IMG/VR virus record: IMGVR_UViG_3300027816_000379
Span: 1 to 25,610 of that record
Source of the DNA: a virus
DNA: 25,610 bases
Reading direction: 5' to 3' (one strand)
The translations under genes were made by a program, and so were the position numbers. Positions 15,281 through 23,190 of this stretch are shown piece after piece (the stretch's first letter is position 1; each line of letters begins with the position of its first letter). Under the pieces are notes generated by a model. That model saw only the letters and a list, made by a program, of their open reading frames with translations. It was not told where the DNA came from and searched no databases.

Positions 15281-15715
15281 ATGAAAACAACTCTAACGAC
15301 AATATTCTTAATAATTTGTTTGAAATCTTTCAGTCAAACAAGTGATGTAATGTGGGTTCCTGACCAAAAAACCATGGTTGTTACTTACAATAGTGATATA
15401 AACGGGGTAGGATTTTACCTCGGTGGATATCTACTCACATCTTTTCCTACTCCCTACATTTACACCACACCAATGAGTAGATTTAACAGAATGGGATTAT
15501 CCATAACTAATCATAGAATATCTTTGATGGCGGGTGGTTTCGTTGAATCTTTCAGAGATAGTATCTCCGTTAAACCAGACATTTGGGTTAAAATTTACCC
15601 ACTTAGAATTCTAACAAAAACTGAAAAAGGTTTAGATTTTACTTTTGGTGTAAATTACATGGAAGGATTTAGATACGGAGTTGGTTTATCAATCCCATTC
15701 AGAGGTATTTATTAA
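15281..15715 (+). CDS. Small exported, probably outer-membrane protein, 144 aa
   Basis: Signal peptide at about 1-19 (MKTTLTTIFLIICLKSFSQT). The mature part alternates hydrophobic and polar residues with many Gly and Tyr (GVGFYLGGYLLTSF, GLDFTFGVNYMEGF) and ends RGIY, compatible with a small beta barrel or beta-sandwich. No family is recognised. It is transcribed from a host-type promoter, unlike the surface operon at 2586-10297, so it may be made early, for example to alter the infected cell surface; this timing is inferred. Confidence 0.75.
   Translation: MKTTLTTIFLIICLKSFSQTSDVMWVPDQKTMVVTYNSDINGVGFYLGGYLLTSFPTPYIYTTPMSRFNRMGLSITNHRISLMAGGFVESFRDSISVKPDIWVKIYPLRILTKTEKGLDFTFGVNYMEGFRYGVGLSIPFRGIY
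15706..15713 (+). promoter_or_regulatory. Candidate late promoter box of HExxH gene
   Basis: GGTATTTATT overlaps the end of the preceding coding region and its stop codon, and lies 4 nt before the ATG at 15718. Confidence 0.3.
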
Positions 15716-15717
15716 TA

Positions 15718-16302
15718 ATGAAGAAACTAATATTAGAGGATAAATTGGATAATGTTGTAAGAACAATCGTTAGAGATATTATAACGATTGTTAAAAAGGA
15801 AAAAGACGGTGAGTACGGTCTTCCTGAAGATTTATACGAAGACCAAATGGAATATGAATTTCCCCAATTGGGCAATTCTTTTTCAATTTTTTTAGAGATT
15901 TCCTCTGACGAATCAGTTGATGGATTCGATGTAGATGCAGAATACTACAATGATGATGATGTAATTTATGTGGAAATTATAACTAACCCAAGTTATGGTC
16001 AAGAAATATTACAACCCTTGGTTGGTGAGTTAAATGAAGTAATTAGACACGAATTGGAACACATAAAACAACATCAAAAAGGTTATAAGTTTCCGAGTCG
16101 AGAACCTAAAAGTCCTGAAAAATATTACACACAACACCATGAATTGGAGGCTCAAAGAGCTGGTTTCAAAAGGAGGTCAAAAGGTGAAAGGGTTGATTAT
16201 GAAACATTGGTTAGAAGATGGTTCGACGAAAACATACATAAACACAGAATGAATAAAGACCAAGCCGAAAGAGTAATTCAAAAAATACTCAGTGAAAAAT
16301 GA
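15718..16302 (+). CDS. HExxH zinc-metallopeptidase-like protein
   Basis: A 194-aa protein. H111-E112-L-E-H115 (RHELEHIKQHQ) gives the HExxH zinc site. HHELEAQ at 140-146 supplies a likely third ligand (Glu144) in the gluzincin or minigluzincin manner. The N-terminal 105 residues are alpha/beta and acidic. The protein starts MKKLILEDKL, with I-L-E at 5-7, similar to leaders of other candidate virion proteins here. Possible roles are processing of head proteins or degradation of a host protein; the substrate is unknown. It overlaps the next gene by ATGA (16299-16302). Confidence 0.7.
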   Translation: MKKLILEDKLDNVVRTIVRDIITIVKKEKDGEYGLPEDLYEDQMEYEFPQLGNSFSIFLEISSDESVDGFDVDAEYYNDDDVIYVEIITNPSYGQEILQPLVGELNEVIRHELEHIKQHQKGYKFPSREPKSPEKYYTQHHELEAQRAGFKRRSKGERVDYETLVRRWFDENIHKHRMNKDQAERVIQKILSEK

Positions 16303-17054
16303 ATGAATTACAAGGGATATTAAAATTTCTACAAAAGTATTTCAAGGACCCAATTGAATTTGAGGGAATTATATTTCAATACTTTGATATTGAGATTGAA
16401 GAAGGGTTCGCCGATGCTTTCAGATTCAACGTAAACGTTATTCTTCCTAAAGAAAATCAATCTTACATAGCTCAAGTGTTGGATAGTTTAATTCAAGACC
16501 AAATTTACGAAGCCTACAAATTTATCGGAAAAACGTATTCGTATACTATCGTTATGGATGTTAACGATAAAGAGCTATTCAACAATACTTTTACATTTAT
16601 TAATAAAGAATCACTAAGTGAAATTATCAAAAAATGTAACGATGAATTCGGAAGGATTGGCATAACAGTTTTCGAGGGTGAAAAGACTTTGGATATGAGT
16701 TGTAGATTAAGTTGGGATAAAGTTCCTTATGATGGAATTCATGAAAACGTAAATTTTTATATGAAAATGGAACTTTCCGACTTCGAATTAGATAAAACAC
16801 CCGTAATACCAAATCCTGAAAAACTAAATGATGTGGCTGGAACTCTTTGGAGTCTTTTAGTTGATAGAGATTGGTTTCTTCCTAAAATGGAAGACTATAT
16901 ATATGAAGTAATTTCACCTGAAACAAAAATTGATAAAGTTGAGGACGTATATGCTCAAGTTTTTATCAGAGTGAATAGACTAAATGGGATTAGAGTTAAA
17001 CAAGAAGAAAGATACGGCAAGATTCAACCCGATTTTTTTATAACAGCCTCTTAA
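16299..17054 (+). CDS. Hypothetical protein, 251 aa
   Basis: An acidic alpha/beta protein with no signal peptide and no family recognised. Two halves each begin with a helix and continue with long strands (FADAFRFNVNVILP and YAQVFIRVNRLNGI), which could reflect a repeated fold. It is coupled to the HExxH gene through ATGA and so may be its substrate or partner. Its last 17 nt overlap the convergent membrane-protein gene (17038-17054). Confidence 0.7.
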   Translation: MNELQGILKFLQKYFKDPIEFEGIIFQYFDIEIEEGFADAFRFNVNVILPKENQSYIAQVLDSLIQDQIYEAYKFIGKTYSYTIVMDVNDKELFNNTFTFINKESLSEIIKKCNDEFGRIGITVFEGEKTLDMSCRLSWDKVPYDGIHENVNFYMKMELSDFELDKTPVIPNPEKLNDVAGTLWSLLVDRDWFLPKMEDYIYEVISPETKIDKVEDVYAQVFIRVNRLNGIRVKQEERYGKIQPDFFITAS

Positions 17055-17661
17055 TTAGTTTTTTGAACAAAGAAATTAAAATCTCTTTGGATAATAAAAC
17101 AGCACCTGATGCTATTAGTCTCTCAGCTATCAAGACCGCGGACTCTGTGATATTCGTTGCCCCATATGCAATATCTTGAATATCTCCAATTATTGGAATT
17201 AAAAAGGCGTATGAAACAATTTCCAAAACCTGACTGGTGATAACTTTGGTGGAATTTAAAAATTTTGTAAAAGCGTCTTTGAGTTGGTATGCTTTCAATA
17301 AAGCGGTATCAAATGCTTCTTCCAAACCATGTTCTTTGATTGTATTCATGACTTTGATGAACCCTCTCTTACCTTCAAAAAATATTAAAAAGGCGATACC
17401 CGATAACACAAGATATCTTTCACTTTCGTTTAATTGAAAATCGCCTGACTTCAAAAACTCATTCAAAGGCATTACTAATCCAGCAATCGAGGTACCCCAA
17501 GTTAAAAACATCTTAAGGTTGATGTCGTAGGTCTTCAAAACTCTACCAACCATGTTATTAGTAAACGACTTCATTTTCTTCAATGAACCAGAAAGATTAT
17601 CATCATTTCTTTGTTCATTCAATATTAATTGAAACTGTGATTGACTTATGATAAATTCCAT
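17038..17661 (-). CDS. Membrane protein with LNE-Q leader, 207 aa
   Basis: Starts MEFIISQSQFQLILNEQRND: a short amphipathic leader ending L14-N-E-Q17, as in other candidate virion proteins here. Behind it are several hydrophobic segments: about 51-66 (MFLTWGTSIAGLVMPL), 83-95 (YLVLSGIAFLIFF), 143-160 (LEIVSYAFLIPIIGDI) and 172-196. The C terminus is basic (KKLIKRLL). Membrane proteins behind such leaders could be head-packaged and injected, which is speculative. A TATTTATA box is 5 nt before its ATG, back to back with that of the divergent gene. Confidence 0.7.
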   Translation of the reverse strand: MEFIISQSQFQLILNEQRNDDNLSGSLKKMKSFTNNMVGRVLKTYDINLKMFLTWGTSIAGLVMPLNEFLKSGDFQLNESERYLVLSGIAFLIFFEGKRGFIKVMNTIKEHGLEEAFDTALLKAYQLKDAFTKFLNSTKVITSQVLEIVSYAFLIPIIGDIQDIAYGATNITESAVLIAERLIASGAVLLSKEILISLFKKLIKRLL

Positions 17662-17666
17662 ACGAT

Positions 17667-17691
17667 TATAAATACTCCAGTTATATTTATT
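17667..17691. promoter_or_regulatory. Second divergent pair of candidate late promoter boxes
   Basis: The 33-nt divergent gap holds TATTTATA on the minus strand (17667-17674, 5 nt before the ATG at 17661) and TATTTATT on the plus strand (17684-17691, 3 nt before the ATG at 17695). Confidence 0.4.
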
Positions 17692-17694
17692 AGT

Positions 17695-18318
17695 ATGAAA
17701 GGTCCGCTTAATCCTGATTTAAAAGTTGGAGATGTAGTAATGTTACTACACATGGAAAAAGAAACTGCGGTTCCGCCAGGAACTATTGGTGTTGTTACTA
17801 ATATAACGAGAGACCCTTTTGAGTCTCCTGACGAAAAGATTATTTCAGTGAAATGGGAAAATGGAAGTACGTTGAGTATGATTACATCAACAGATGCTTG
17901 GAAAAAAATAAAGTCTGAAGAAAATATCCAAGAACAACGTGATAGTGCTTGGGATTATATGACTCAAAATGCGGATGTTTTTGAAAATTTCGATTGGAGA
18001 TGGTTAGAACAATTTCTATATAAAGTGAGAGACAGTGGTATAATCAACATGTATGCGGCATATCCGTTACTTTATTCGGGAAGCGAACACATAGACCGTT
18101 ATTACGGTGAAGGTAGAGAAGATGAAGAGGAATTCCAAGCGGTTTTAGAAGATGCTGACGAGTCAAAAAACAAAATTATCCAAGGTGTTATAAAATATAT
18201 GGAAAAAAATAACAAAGACCTTGATAACATGGACCAAGTCAACAGATACGCACAACATTTTGCTCAAAGAATATTGGGTCTATATATTGCTTTATCCTCG
18301 TTAGGTGGAAGAAATTAA
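17695..18318 (+). CDS. Hypothetical protein with SH3-like N-terminal domain, 207 aa
   Basis: Residues 8-65 resemble a small SH3/KOW-like barrel: LKVGDVVMLLHM, GTIGVVTNITRDPFE, IISVKWENGSTLSMI. A linker SEENIQEQRDS (74-84) contains I-Q-E-Q. The rest is helical and acidic, with aromatic segments (FENFDWRWLEQFLY). The frame extends upstream to 17641 but would overlap the divergent gene, so the ATG at 17695 is preferred. It shares the TTAA stop with thyA (18315-18318). I recall similar proteins in large phages; function unknown. Confidence 0.7.
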   Translation: MKGPLNPDLKVGDVVMLLHMEKETAVPPGTIGVVTNITRDPFESPDEKIISVKWENGSTLSMITSTDAWKKIKSEENIQEQRDSAWDYMTQNADVFENFDWRWLEQFLYKVRDSGIINMYAAYPLLYSGSEHIDRYYGEGREDEEEFQAVLEDADESKNKIIQGVIKYMEKNNKDLDNMDQVNRYAQHFAQRILGLYIALSSLGGRN

Positions 18319-19412
18319 TTACTCAAAGGTGCCTTGATAGAAGGGTGGGAGGTGTAGTTCATTAACTGGATATCATCAACACCGATTTTTTCCCAATCAA
18401 CAATATAACCATCTCTGAACTTAAAATCGAAATTTAATTTTACGTTCGGAAGTTCGAAAGATTTTCTTTCGATTTGTTCCCTTGCTTGGTCAATATGATT
18501 AAGATACAAATGAGTGTCCCCCAAATTACCAATTAACTCGTCGGGAACCATATTGGTTAATTTGCCGAGCAAAGTAAGTAGTAATCCATAGGATGCAATA
18601 TTGAAAGGCAAACCTAAAAACGTATCAACAGACCTCTGATTCCACATTAAAGATATTGCTCTTGTAGGTGTCTTGCAGTAGTACTCATTATCAAAATCAG
18701 GAATTATTGTTTCATCGTATTCCATCCCCGTTTCGTAATTTTTGGAAAACCACAAACTATATCTTTCCCTGTATGTAAGTTCTCTTGTATATATTTGAAA
18801 CCCGTAATGGCATGGAGGTAATACCATTTCATCTAATTCACCAACATTCCAAGCATTAACCATAAGCCTTCTTGAATCAGGTTCTGTTCTTAACATGTGA
18901 ACTAATCTTTGAATTTGGTCGAACCACAATGAGCCCATTTCACCTTTAGAAGTGGTCATCCAACCTTGCCATTGTCTCCATTGTTTACCGTATATAGGAC
19001 CTAATTCACCATATTCTTTGGCAAATTTCTTATCAGTTTTGATTTTATCTATGAACTCATCTACAGATTTGAGGTTGAAATGAGGATGACCCGACATCGC
19101 TGAATTTAGTTCAAACTCACGTTTAGTAATGTTCAAATAATTTTTATAAGCATCACCATTCCAAATGTTACAACCATTATCAACCAAATACTTGATGTTA
19201 GTATCACCACGTAAAAACCAAAGTAATTCAGTTACCATAGTTTTCCATGCCATTTTTTTTGTTGTGAGTAAGGGAAACCCCTCTCTCATGTTATGACGAA
19301 TTTGATAACCAAAGATTGATTTGGTTCCCGTACCTGTTCTATCTTTTTTTTCTACCCCATCACGAAGGATGTGGAGTAGTAGGTCTTGATATTTTTTGTC
19401 TATAGTATTCAT
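18315..19412 (-). CDS. thyA: Thymidylate synthase (ThyA type) with two insertions
   Basis: A 365-aa protein, versus about 264 in E. coli. It converts dUMP to dTMP with methylene-tetrahydrofolate. Motifs: RTGTGTKSIFG (25-35, phosphate binding), KTMVTELLWFLRGDTN, LGPIYGKQWRQW (137-148), SRRLMVNAWN (180-189), catalytic Cys201 in LPPCHYGFQIY, QRSVDTFLGLPFNIASYGLL (259-278) and GDTHLYLNH (298-306). Two insertions, about 87-135 and 209-252, explain the extra length and also occur in some phage and eukaryote-like ThyA forms. The C terminus ends KAPLSN rather than the usual PxAV. It is the last gene of a five-gene operon, with ATGA overlap to the Smr gene. Confidence 0.97.
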   Translation of the reverse strand: MNTIDKKYQDLLLHILRDGVEKKDRTGTGTKSIFGYQIRHNMREGFPLLTTKKMAWKTMVTELLWFLRGDTNIKYLVDNGCNIWNGDAYKNYLNITKREFELNSAMSGHPHFNLKSVDEFIDKIKTDKKFAKEYGELGPIYGKQWRQWQGWMTTSKGEMGSLWFDQIQRLVHMLRTEPDSRRLMVNAWNVGELDEMVLPPCHYGFQIYTRELTYRERYSLWFSKNYETGMEYDETIIPDFDNEYYCKTPTRAISLMWNQRSVDTFLGLPFNIASYGLLLTLLGKLTNMVPDELIGNLGDTHLYLNHIDQAREQIERKSFELPNVKLNFDFKFRDGYIVDWEKIGVDDIQLMNYTSHPSIKAPLSN

Positions 19413-19621
19413 GATAAAACTATTATTTCACCAGGGTTGTGAGCTGGTATGTCGTAGGTAAATTTATGTTTATTAAGAATGTTTACAGTTAAATTTCTCA
19501 TTCTAAGTGAGTCTCCTGTGATAATTCTAACAGGTAATTCAGTAGAGTGTAAGAGAACAAAATTTTCTACCTTGTCTCTTACATCTCTATGAAATATACC
19601 GTGTAAATCTAATTCTTTCAT
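19409..19621 (-). CDS. Stand-alone Smr domain protein, 70 aa
   Basis: Starts MKELDLHGIFHRDV: the DLHG motif (residues 5-8) and the following H-x-DV pattern mark a small MutS-related (Smr) domain. VRIITGDSLRMRNLTVNILN matches the second motif, with TGDS where most family members have TGxG. It ends NPGEIIVLS. Smr domains are nucleases or nucleic-acid binders acting on branched DNA or on mRNA in collided ribosomes. The missing Gly may alter or abolish nuclease activity. The ATG at 19621 overlaps the stop of the 54-aa gene as ATGA and is preferred to the ATG at 19630. Confidence 0.8.
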   Translation of the reverse strand: MKELDLHGIFHRDVRDKVENFVLLHSTELPVRIITGDSLRMRNLTVNILNKHKFTYDIPAHNPGEIIVLS

Positions 19622-19782
19622 TTTACCCATTCTTGAAAAGCTAGTTCGTAAGCGGAAACTCGGTCTAAGTTTGGAGACTCCTCTAAAATTTGTTTAGCTG
19701 TATCTATGACTTCTTTTCTCAAATCATACTTACTGGCTTCATGTAAAATTTCATCAATTATCTCTTCGCTAGTGATACTCAT
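19618..19782 (-). CDS. Small helical protein, 54 aa
   Basis: An ATG at 19780-19782 opens a 54-codon frame starting MSITSEEIIDEILHEASK and ending QEWVK, with TGA at 19618-19620 overlapping the Smr start (ATGA). It lies 2 nt after the stop of the 65-aa gene, so the five genes from 20199 to 18315 form a continuous coupled series. It appears fully helical and acidic. Function unknown. Confidence 0.75.
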   Translation of the reverse strand: MSITSEEIIDEILHEASKYDLRKEVIDTAKQILEESPNLDRVSAYELAFQEWVK

Positions 19783-19784
19783 TT

Positions 19785-19982
19785 TTAATTTTTCTGATTT
19801 TGAAATTCTTCAATTAGATAATTTATGTTATCGGACAGATGGTCGTTTTTTTTCAACCATTCCAAAACGTCATCTACACCCAACTTGTAGGATTGATACA
19901 TGCAACTCTTGATAGCACTTTCACTTAAGAAAGAACTATGAGGTATTGTGTTTTCAAATATTTCAGTGAGTCTGATGTCCAT
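19785..19982 (-). CDS. Small hypothetical protein, 65 aa
   Basis: Begins MDIRLTEIFENTIPHSS. A helical, soluble, acidic sequence with two helices (SAIKSCMYQSYKLGVDDVLE and DNINYLIEEFQNQ), resembling short phage accessory proteins. It lies 1 nt from the upstream gene and 2 nt from the downstream one. Function unknown. Confidence 0.7.
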   Translation of the reverse strand: MDIRLTEIFENTIPHSSFLSESAIKSCMYQSYKLGVDDVLEWLKKNDHLSDNINYLIEEFQNQKN

Positions 19983-19983
19983 A

Positions 19984-20199
19984 TTATTTTGTTATTACCA
20001 TGTTTGTGTTTGAAATTGGTAGACGAAGGACAGGATATTTTTTTTCAAATTCATCACTTTGGATTACCTCATAAAATCCTTCACAAACCTTCACGGTCGG
20101 AATGCTAGACATTTCCATTAAAATTTTTTGATTTTCAGAGGTGTAGTTCTCGTAAACTTTGATTGATTTTGTAGTTGTGTTGAAAATAAGTGTTTGCAT
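19984..20199 (-). CDS. Small hypothetical protein, 71 aa
   Basis: First gene of the thyA operon. Mostly beta: MQTLIFNTTTKSIKVYENY, VKVCEGFYEVIQ, VLRLPISNTNMVITK. No family is recognised. A TATATTTG box lies 20 nt before the ATG. Confidence 0.7.
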   Translation of the reverse strand: MQTLIFNTTTKSIKVYENYTSENQKILMEMSSIPTVKVCEGFYEVIQSDEFEKKYPVLRLPISNTNMVITK

Positions 20200-20219
20200 G
20201 ATTTAATTTGTTTAGAATA

Positions 20220-20227
20220 CAAATATA
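20220..20227 (-). promoter_or_regulatory. Host-type -7 box of the thyA operon
   Basis: TATATTTG on the minus strand matches TAnnTTTG and ends 20 nt before the ATG at 20199. The -33 region has only a T-run (GTTTTTTTT), so this match is weaker than those at 2552-2583 and 15245-15276. Confidence 0.45.
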
Positions 20228-20248
20228 CAAAAAAATGGCATAAAAAAA

Positions 20249-20318
20249 ACAGGTCAGTTTTATTGGGCGATAAGTAAATTACCAAGATACTTTATCAATA
20301 GAATTAAACTGAACCTGT
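20249..20318. other. 70-nt imperfect stem-loop in a divergent promoter region
   Basis: ACAGGT+CAGTTT (20249-20260) pairs with AAACTG, a bulged A, and ACCTGT (20306-20318). Inside, GATAAGTA (20269-20276) pairs with TACTTTATC (20288-20296) with one bulged T. It sits in the 201-nt gap between the divergent thyA operon and zinc-ribbon gene. It is not followed by a T-run, so it is not an ordinary terminator, and it lacks tRNA T- and D-loops. It could be an RNA leader, a small RNA or a protein-binding site. Confidence 0.5.
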
Positions 20319-20333
20319 CTACAGAATATTAAA

Positions 20334-20350
20334 CATTGTCCAAGACAATG
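20334..20350. other. Perfect 7-bp hairpin CATTGTC-CAA-GACAATG
   Basis: A perfect inverted repeat with a 3-nt loop, 27 nt before the TATTTATA box of the zinc-ribbon gene. The position suits an operator or the end of the neighbouring structured element. No T-run follows. Confidence 0.45.
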
Positions 20351-20377
20351 TAAAATAGAAAAATGGAAATTATTTGG

Positions 20378-20385
20378 TATTTATA
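20378..20385 (+). promoter_or_regulatory. Candidate late promoter box of zinc-ribbon gene
   Basis: GGTATTTATA, 15 nt before the ATG at 20401; the same spacing as the PPK2 box. Confidence 0.45.
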
Positions 20386-20400
20386 AGAAACAATTCTTTT

Positions 20401-21570
20401 ATGAACGCATACTTTGCTGCAAGTAGAATGAGTCAAGATGAGAAGAATGATATCTTGGCAAAACACAGAACACTATACGATGGATACAGAACGATGCAAT
20501 CCTCGGTATCTAACGAACAACCATTATATGTACAAGACTTTGCAAAAGACAAAGTTGGTGCAGTAGTAAACAACAAAGGTGTTGTAAAACCTTATACCAA
20601 CATGGGAATAAACGAACAAGTTCAGAAAGAGGTTTGTGACGAATGCGGAGCGATGCAAATGAGTGAAGGTGAATGTATGGAGTGTGGGTGGAAAGGTGAG
20701 ATTGGTGCAATGGAAGAGGCAAAAGAACTTATGTGTTCTGAATGTGGTGGAGCAATGAACGAAGGTGAGTGTTCCGAGTGTGGTTACAAAATGGAAGAAT
20801 TGGATGAAACAGGACATTTAGATGATATCTATAATGTTGAAGATTTGGGTGACGCAGAATTTGATTATGTTCAAGGAGGAGGTAACAAATACGGTACATT
20901 TGAAAAAATGCATCACATGAAAGGAATAAAAAGAGAACAAGTAGAAGATGATTATGTCGACAATTTTGAAGACCCAGACAACGAAGATGACGAAGTTGTG
21001 GGAACAGATGACTTGGAAATTGATTCAAGTGAAATGTATGAACAAGGGTATACTGGCGGTGGAAACGCTCCTGATATGGACATCAGTAATGTTGAACCAG
21101 CCTACGATTTTGTTAGTAATGGACCCATGGATGTCTACCCTGAAGGAGAAATGGAAGAACAAGATTGTTTAGATTGTGACGATGAAACTGCGTACGAGAC
21201 AATGGAGTCAGCTTGGTCTGATGAGTTAGAAGAGACCGATATTTCAGGAGTACAAGGAATTTATGGTGATATGGAACCAGCATTTGATTTTGATTCAAAA
21301 GGACCAGGAAGTGCTGGACCTTACCAAACATCAAGTTGGGGAGGTTCATCTAACGATGATACCGCTGAAGACGATGTTTATTGGCAAAAAGATTTGGCAC
21401 CAAATGAATTAGACTTGGATTTAGAAAAATTCAACCCTGAGGATTCTACGTGGGAAGAAATTAAAGCCCATACAGGTAATTGGGACGAAATTGATGAAGA
21501 TTTGAAAGAGTCTTTCGAAAAACAAAAAAATAAGATAACAGAAATGATGATTAGAATGAAAGTTCTTTAA
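20401..21570 (+). CDS. Acidic protein with two zinc ribbons, probable virion or core protein
   Basis: A 389-aa, very acidic protein. The start MNAYFAASRMSQDEKNDILA is helical. NMGINEQVQKE contains I70-N-E-Q73. Two tandem Cys4 knuckles follow: C79, C82, C92, C95 and C112, C115, C124, C127 (VCDECG, ECMECGW; MCSECG, ECSECGY). The remainder is Asp/Glu-rich, with an imperfect repeat EPAYDFVSNGP / EPAFDFDSKGP around residues 234-304. The C terminus is helical. The ATG at 20401 is chosen over 20374 because it follows the TATTTATA box by 15 nt. The composition fits a scaffold, head-core or DNA-mimic protein; I recall similarly organised proteins in large phages but no proven function. Confidence 0.75.
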   Translation: MNAYFAASRMSQDEKNDILAKHRTLYDGYRTMQSSVSNEQPLYVQDFAKDKVGAVVNNKGVVKPYTNMGINEQVQKEVCDECGAMQMSEGECMECGWKGEIGAMEEAKELMCSECGGAMNEGECSECGYKMEELDETGHLDDIYNVEDLGDAEFDYVQGGGNKYGTFEKMHHMKGIKREQVEDDYVDNFEDPDNEDDEVVGTDDLEIDSSEMYEQGYTGGGNAPDMDISNVEPAYDFVSNGPMDVYPEGEMEEQDCLDCDDETAYETMESAWSDELEETDISGVQGIYGDMEPAFDFDSKGPGSAGPYQTSSWGGSSNDDTAEDDVYWQKDLAPNELDLDLEKFNPEDSTWEEIKAHTGNWDEIDEDLKESFEKQKNKITEMMIRMKVL

Positions 21571-21575
21571 TAACA

Positions 21576-21602
21576 AAAACCCCTCATAAAGAGGGGTTTT
21601 TT
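21576..21602. terminator. Bidirectional terminator between convergent genes
   Basis: AAAACCCCTC (21576-21585) and GAGGGGTTTT (21591-21600) form a 10-bp stem with loop ATAAA, followed by T6 on the plus side and T5 on the minus side. The stop codon of the minus-strand glycosyltransferase gene (21584-21586) lies inside the hairpin. Confidence 0.9.
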
Positions 21603-22537
21603 ATTTCATGATACTTTAATTTTTTCACTTGTTCATCAATAAATATTTCTATATCATCCTCGTCTTTGCAGTCGAAAATCGAGATAATCCTTTTAATTTC
21701 GTTTATTTTATAAACATTGTTAAAAGATTGTGTATCAGAACCATACAAATTATATTCAGGTACAAATATTTTTAAAAAATTTTCAGATTTATTCAAATCA
21801 ATTTTTGTTTCTTCAGGAAACTTATTTGTAGATTTTATTTCAAAACGGTAATCCGACGCACAATCTTTCATTGGAGTATCAATGAAAAAAACAAATTTTC
21901 TTTTTTCTCTTTTATAATGGTATTCAACTAAATTTTTTGATACAGGACACTCATAGAATTTTGATTGAATATCATTTGTTTTTTTATAGTTTAAAATTTT
22001 AAAACCGTTTCGTATATGGGTGTCTTGGTTTCTTTTACTCTTTTTGATTTGCATAACACCAGAAAAAAAATTTTTTTTATTTTTCAGGATATGACTAAAA
22101 TTTACTAAGACAGGCCCAACTTCAGGATATTTTCTTTTTCTTTCCGAATCGTATTCGTAGACATCATTCAATAAGACGGTAACTTCTTTGGAATTTAATT
22201 GTTCCTCAGTTAGTGATTCAATGTCTGGAATTTCATTATCGTAAGATATAAAAACATAGTCTTCAAAGGTTTTATAAAGTTTTTCTAACGTGGATTGTAT
22301 TGAAATTGAAATAAATTTATTGTTTTCGAGCGAATCGATATAGTTTTTGTGTAGTGTAAAGGTTTTGATTTTGTGGTCAATCACACCATAAAATTCTTTC
22401 AATTTTTCTAAACTTTCTTGGTCACCGAAAATTAAAAAATAATCAACGATTTCATATAACTTTTTGAACCTTATCTCAAAAACGTCAACATCATCTCCAA
22501 TCAAGACCACGTCAAAAATCAATTTTTTTCCAATCAT
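21584..22537 (-). CDS. GT17-like glycosyltransferase
   Basis: A 317-aa cytoplasmic protein. LIFDVVLIGDDVDVFEIRFKKL (residues 6-27) followed by VDYFLIFGD matches the glycosyltransferase family 17 opening (family pattern: D-x-F-x-x-x-x-ELDLLEIRL...VVD-x-FV). YVFISYDNEIPD (94-105) corresponds to the family's SDVDEIP metal/nucleotide-sugar motif, with Asn replacing the second Asp. The C-terminal third is Lys-rich and variable. Family members transfer GlcNAc in eukaryotes; phage members are uncharacterised and could modify phage DNA, virion proteins or host glycans. The ATG at 22537 is preferred because the frame upstream to 22597 overlaps the divergent gene and adds an atypical N terminus. Confidence 0.7.
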   Translation of the reverse strand: MIGKKLIFDVVLIGDDVDVFEIRFKKLYEIVDYFLIFGDQESLEKLKEFYGVIDHKIKTFTLHKNYIDSLENNKFISISIQSTLEKLYKTFEDYVFISYDNEIPDIESLTEEQLNSKEVTVLLNDVYEYDSERKRKYPEVGPVLVNFSHILKNKKNFFSGVMQIKKSKRNQDTHIRNGFKILNYKKTNDIQSKFYECPVSKNLVEYHYKREKRKFVFFIDTPMKDCASDYRFEIKSTNKFPEETKIDLNKSENFLKIFVPEYNLYGSDTQSFNNVYKINEIKRIISIFDCKDEDDIEIFIDEQVKKLKYHEIKNPSL

Positions 22538-22590
22538 ACTATTGAAAATATATGAAAAGCGGGTTAAACTTAAAGTAATAAAATTACAAC

Positions 22591-23190
22591 ATGGCATCTA
22601 ACAACAAATTTGTTTCGAATCAAAGAAATAACGTCAATCATTTCAATTACTATTATTTCACTAATGTTTTTACAGACCAAGAAATTGAAAATATTATTGA
22701 AGTTGGGGAATCTCAACCAAAAATTAAAGCTACTACTGTAGGTGAAGATATCGGTCAAAGTGTGTCTGAATACAGAGTAAGTGATATTGCTTGGTTGTCT
22801 AATAACCAAAAAACAAGTTGGCTTTACGATAGAATTGCTGATTTGGCAATAAAGGCAAATAATGAAATGTGGAATTTTGATATTTGGGATTTCCAAGATG
22901 ATTTACAATATACATCATATTACGGTAACGGAGGTCATTATGATTGGCACGCTGATTTAGGTGTAGGTATCTCAAATAGAAAACTATCCATAGTCTTACA
23001 ACTTTCAAATGCAGATGAGTACGAGGGAGGTGAACTACAAATGAATACAGGTGGAAGCATCATCAATGTCCCCAAAGAAAAAGGCTTAATTTGTTTTTTC
23101 CCTTCGTTTCTTTTACACAGAGTTACGCCACTATCATCAGGATTAAGAAGGTCATTAGTTACTTGGTTGTGTGGTGCTAATTTGAGATGA
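22591..23190 (+). CDS. 2OG-Fe(II) oxygenase (PKHD/prolyl-hydroxylase-like)
   Basis: A 199-aa protein with the double-stranded beta-helix signature: iron ligands H120-x-D122 (HYDWHADLG) and H176 (SFLLHRVTPL), and the 2-oxoglutarate-binding Arg at 186-187 (SGLRRSLVTW). YEGGEL (144-149) is also typical. It hydroxylates a target using O2 and 2-oxoglutarate. Related genes are very common in marine and freshwater T4-like phages, where targets are unknown. The stop overlaps the next start by ATGA (23187-23190). Confidence 0.92.
   Translation: MASNNKFVSNQRNNVNHFNYYYFTNVFTDQEIENIIEVGESQPKIKATTVGEDIGQSVSEYRVSDIAWLSNNQKTSWLYDRIADLAIKANNEMWNFDIWDFQDDLQYTSYYGNGGHYDWHADLGVGISNRKLSIVLQLSNADEYEGGELQMNTGGSIINVPKEKGLICFFPSFLLHRVTPLSSGLRRSLVTWLCGANLR

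Noticed and set aside
20249-20318. Possible tRNA or degenerate tRNA
   Set aside because: The 70-nt length and paired ends are suggestive, but there is no T-loop GTTCRANNC, D-loop GG or anticodon stem.
20510-21349. Long minus-strand open frames across the zinc-ribbon gene
   Set aside because: They are antisense to a well-supported acidic gene; their His/Leu/Phe-rich composition is what reversed acidic codons give, and they have no promoter or coupling.
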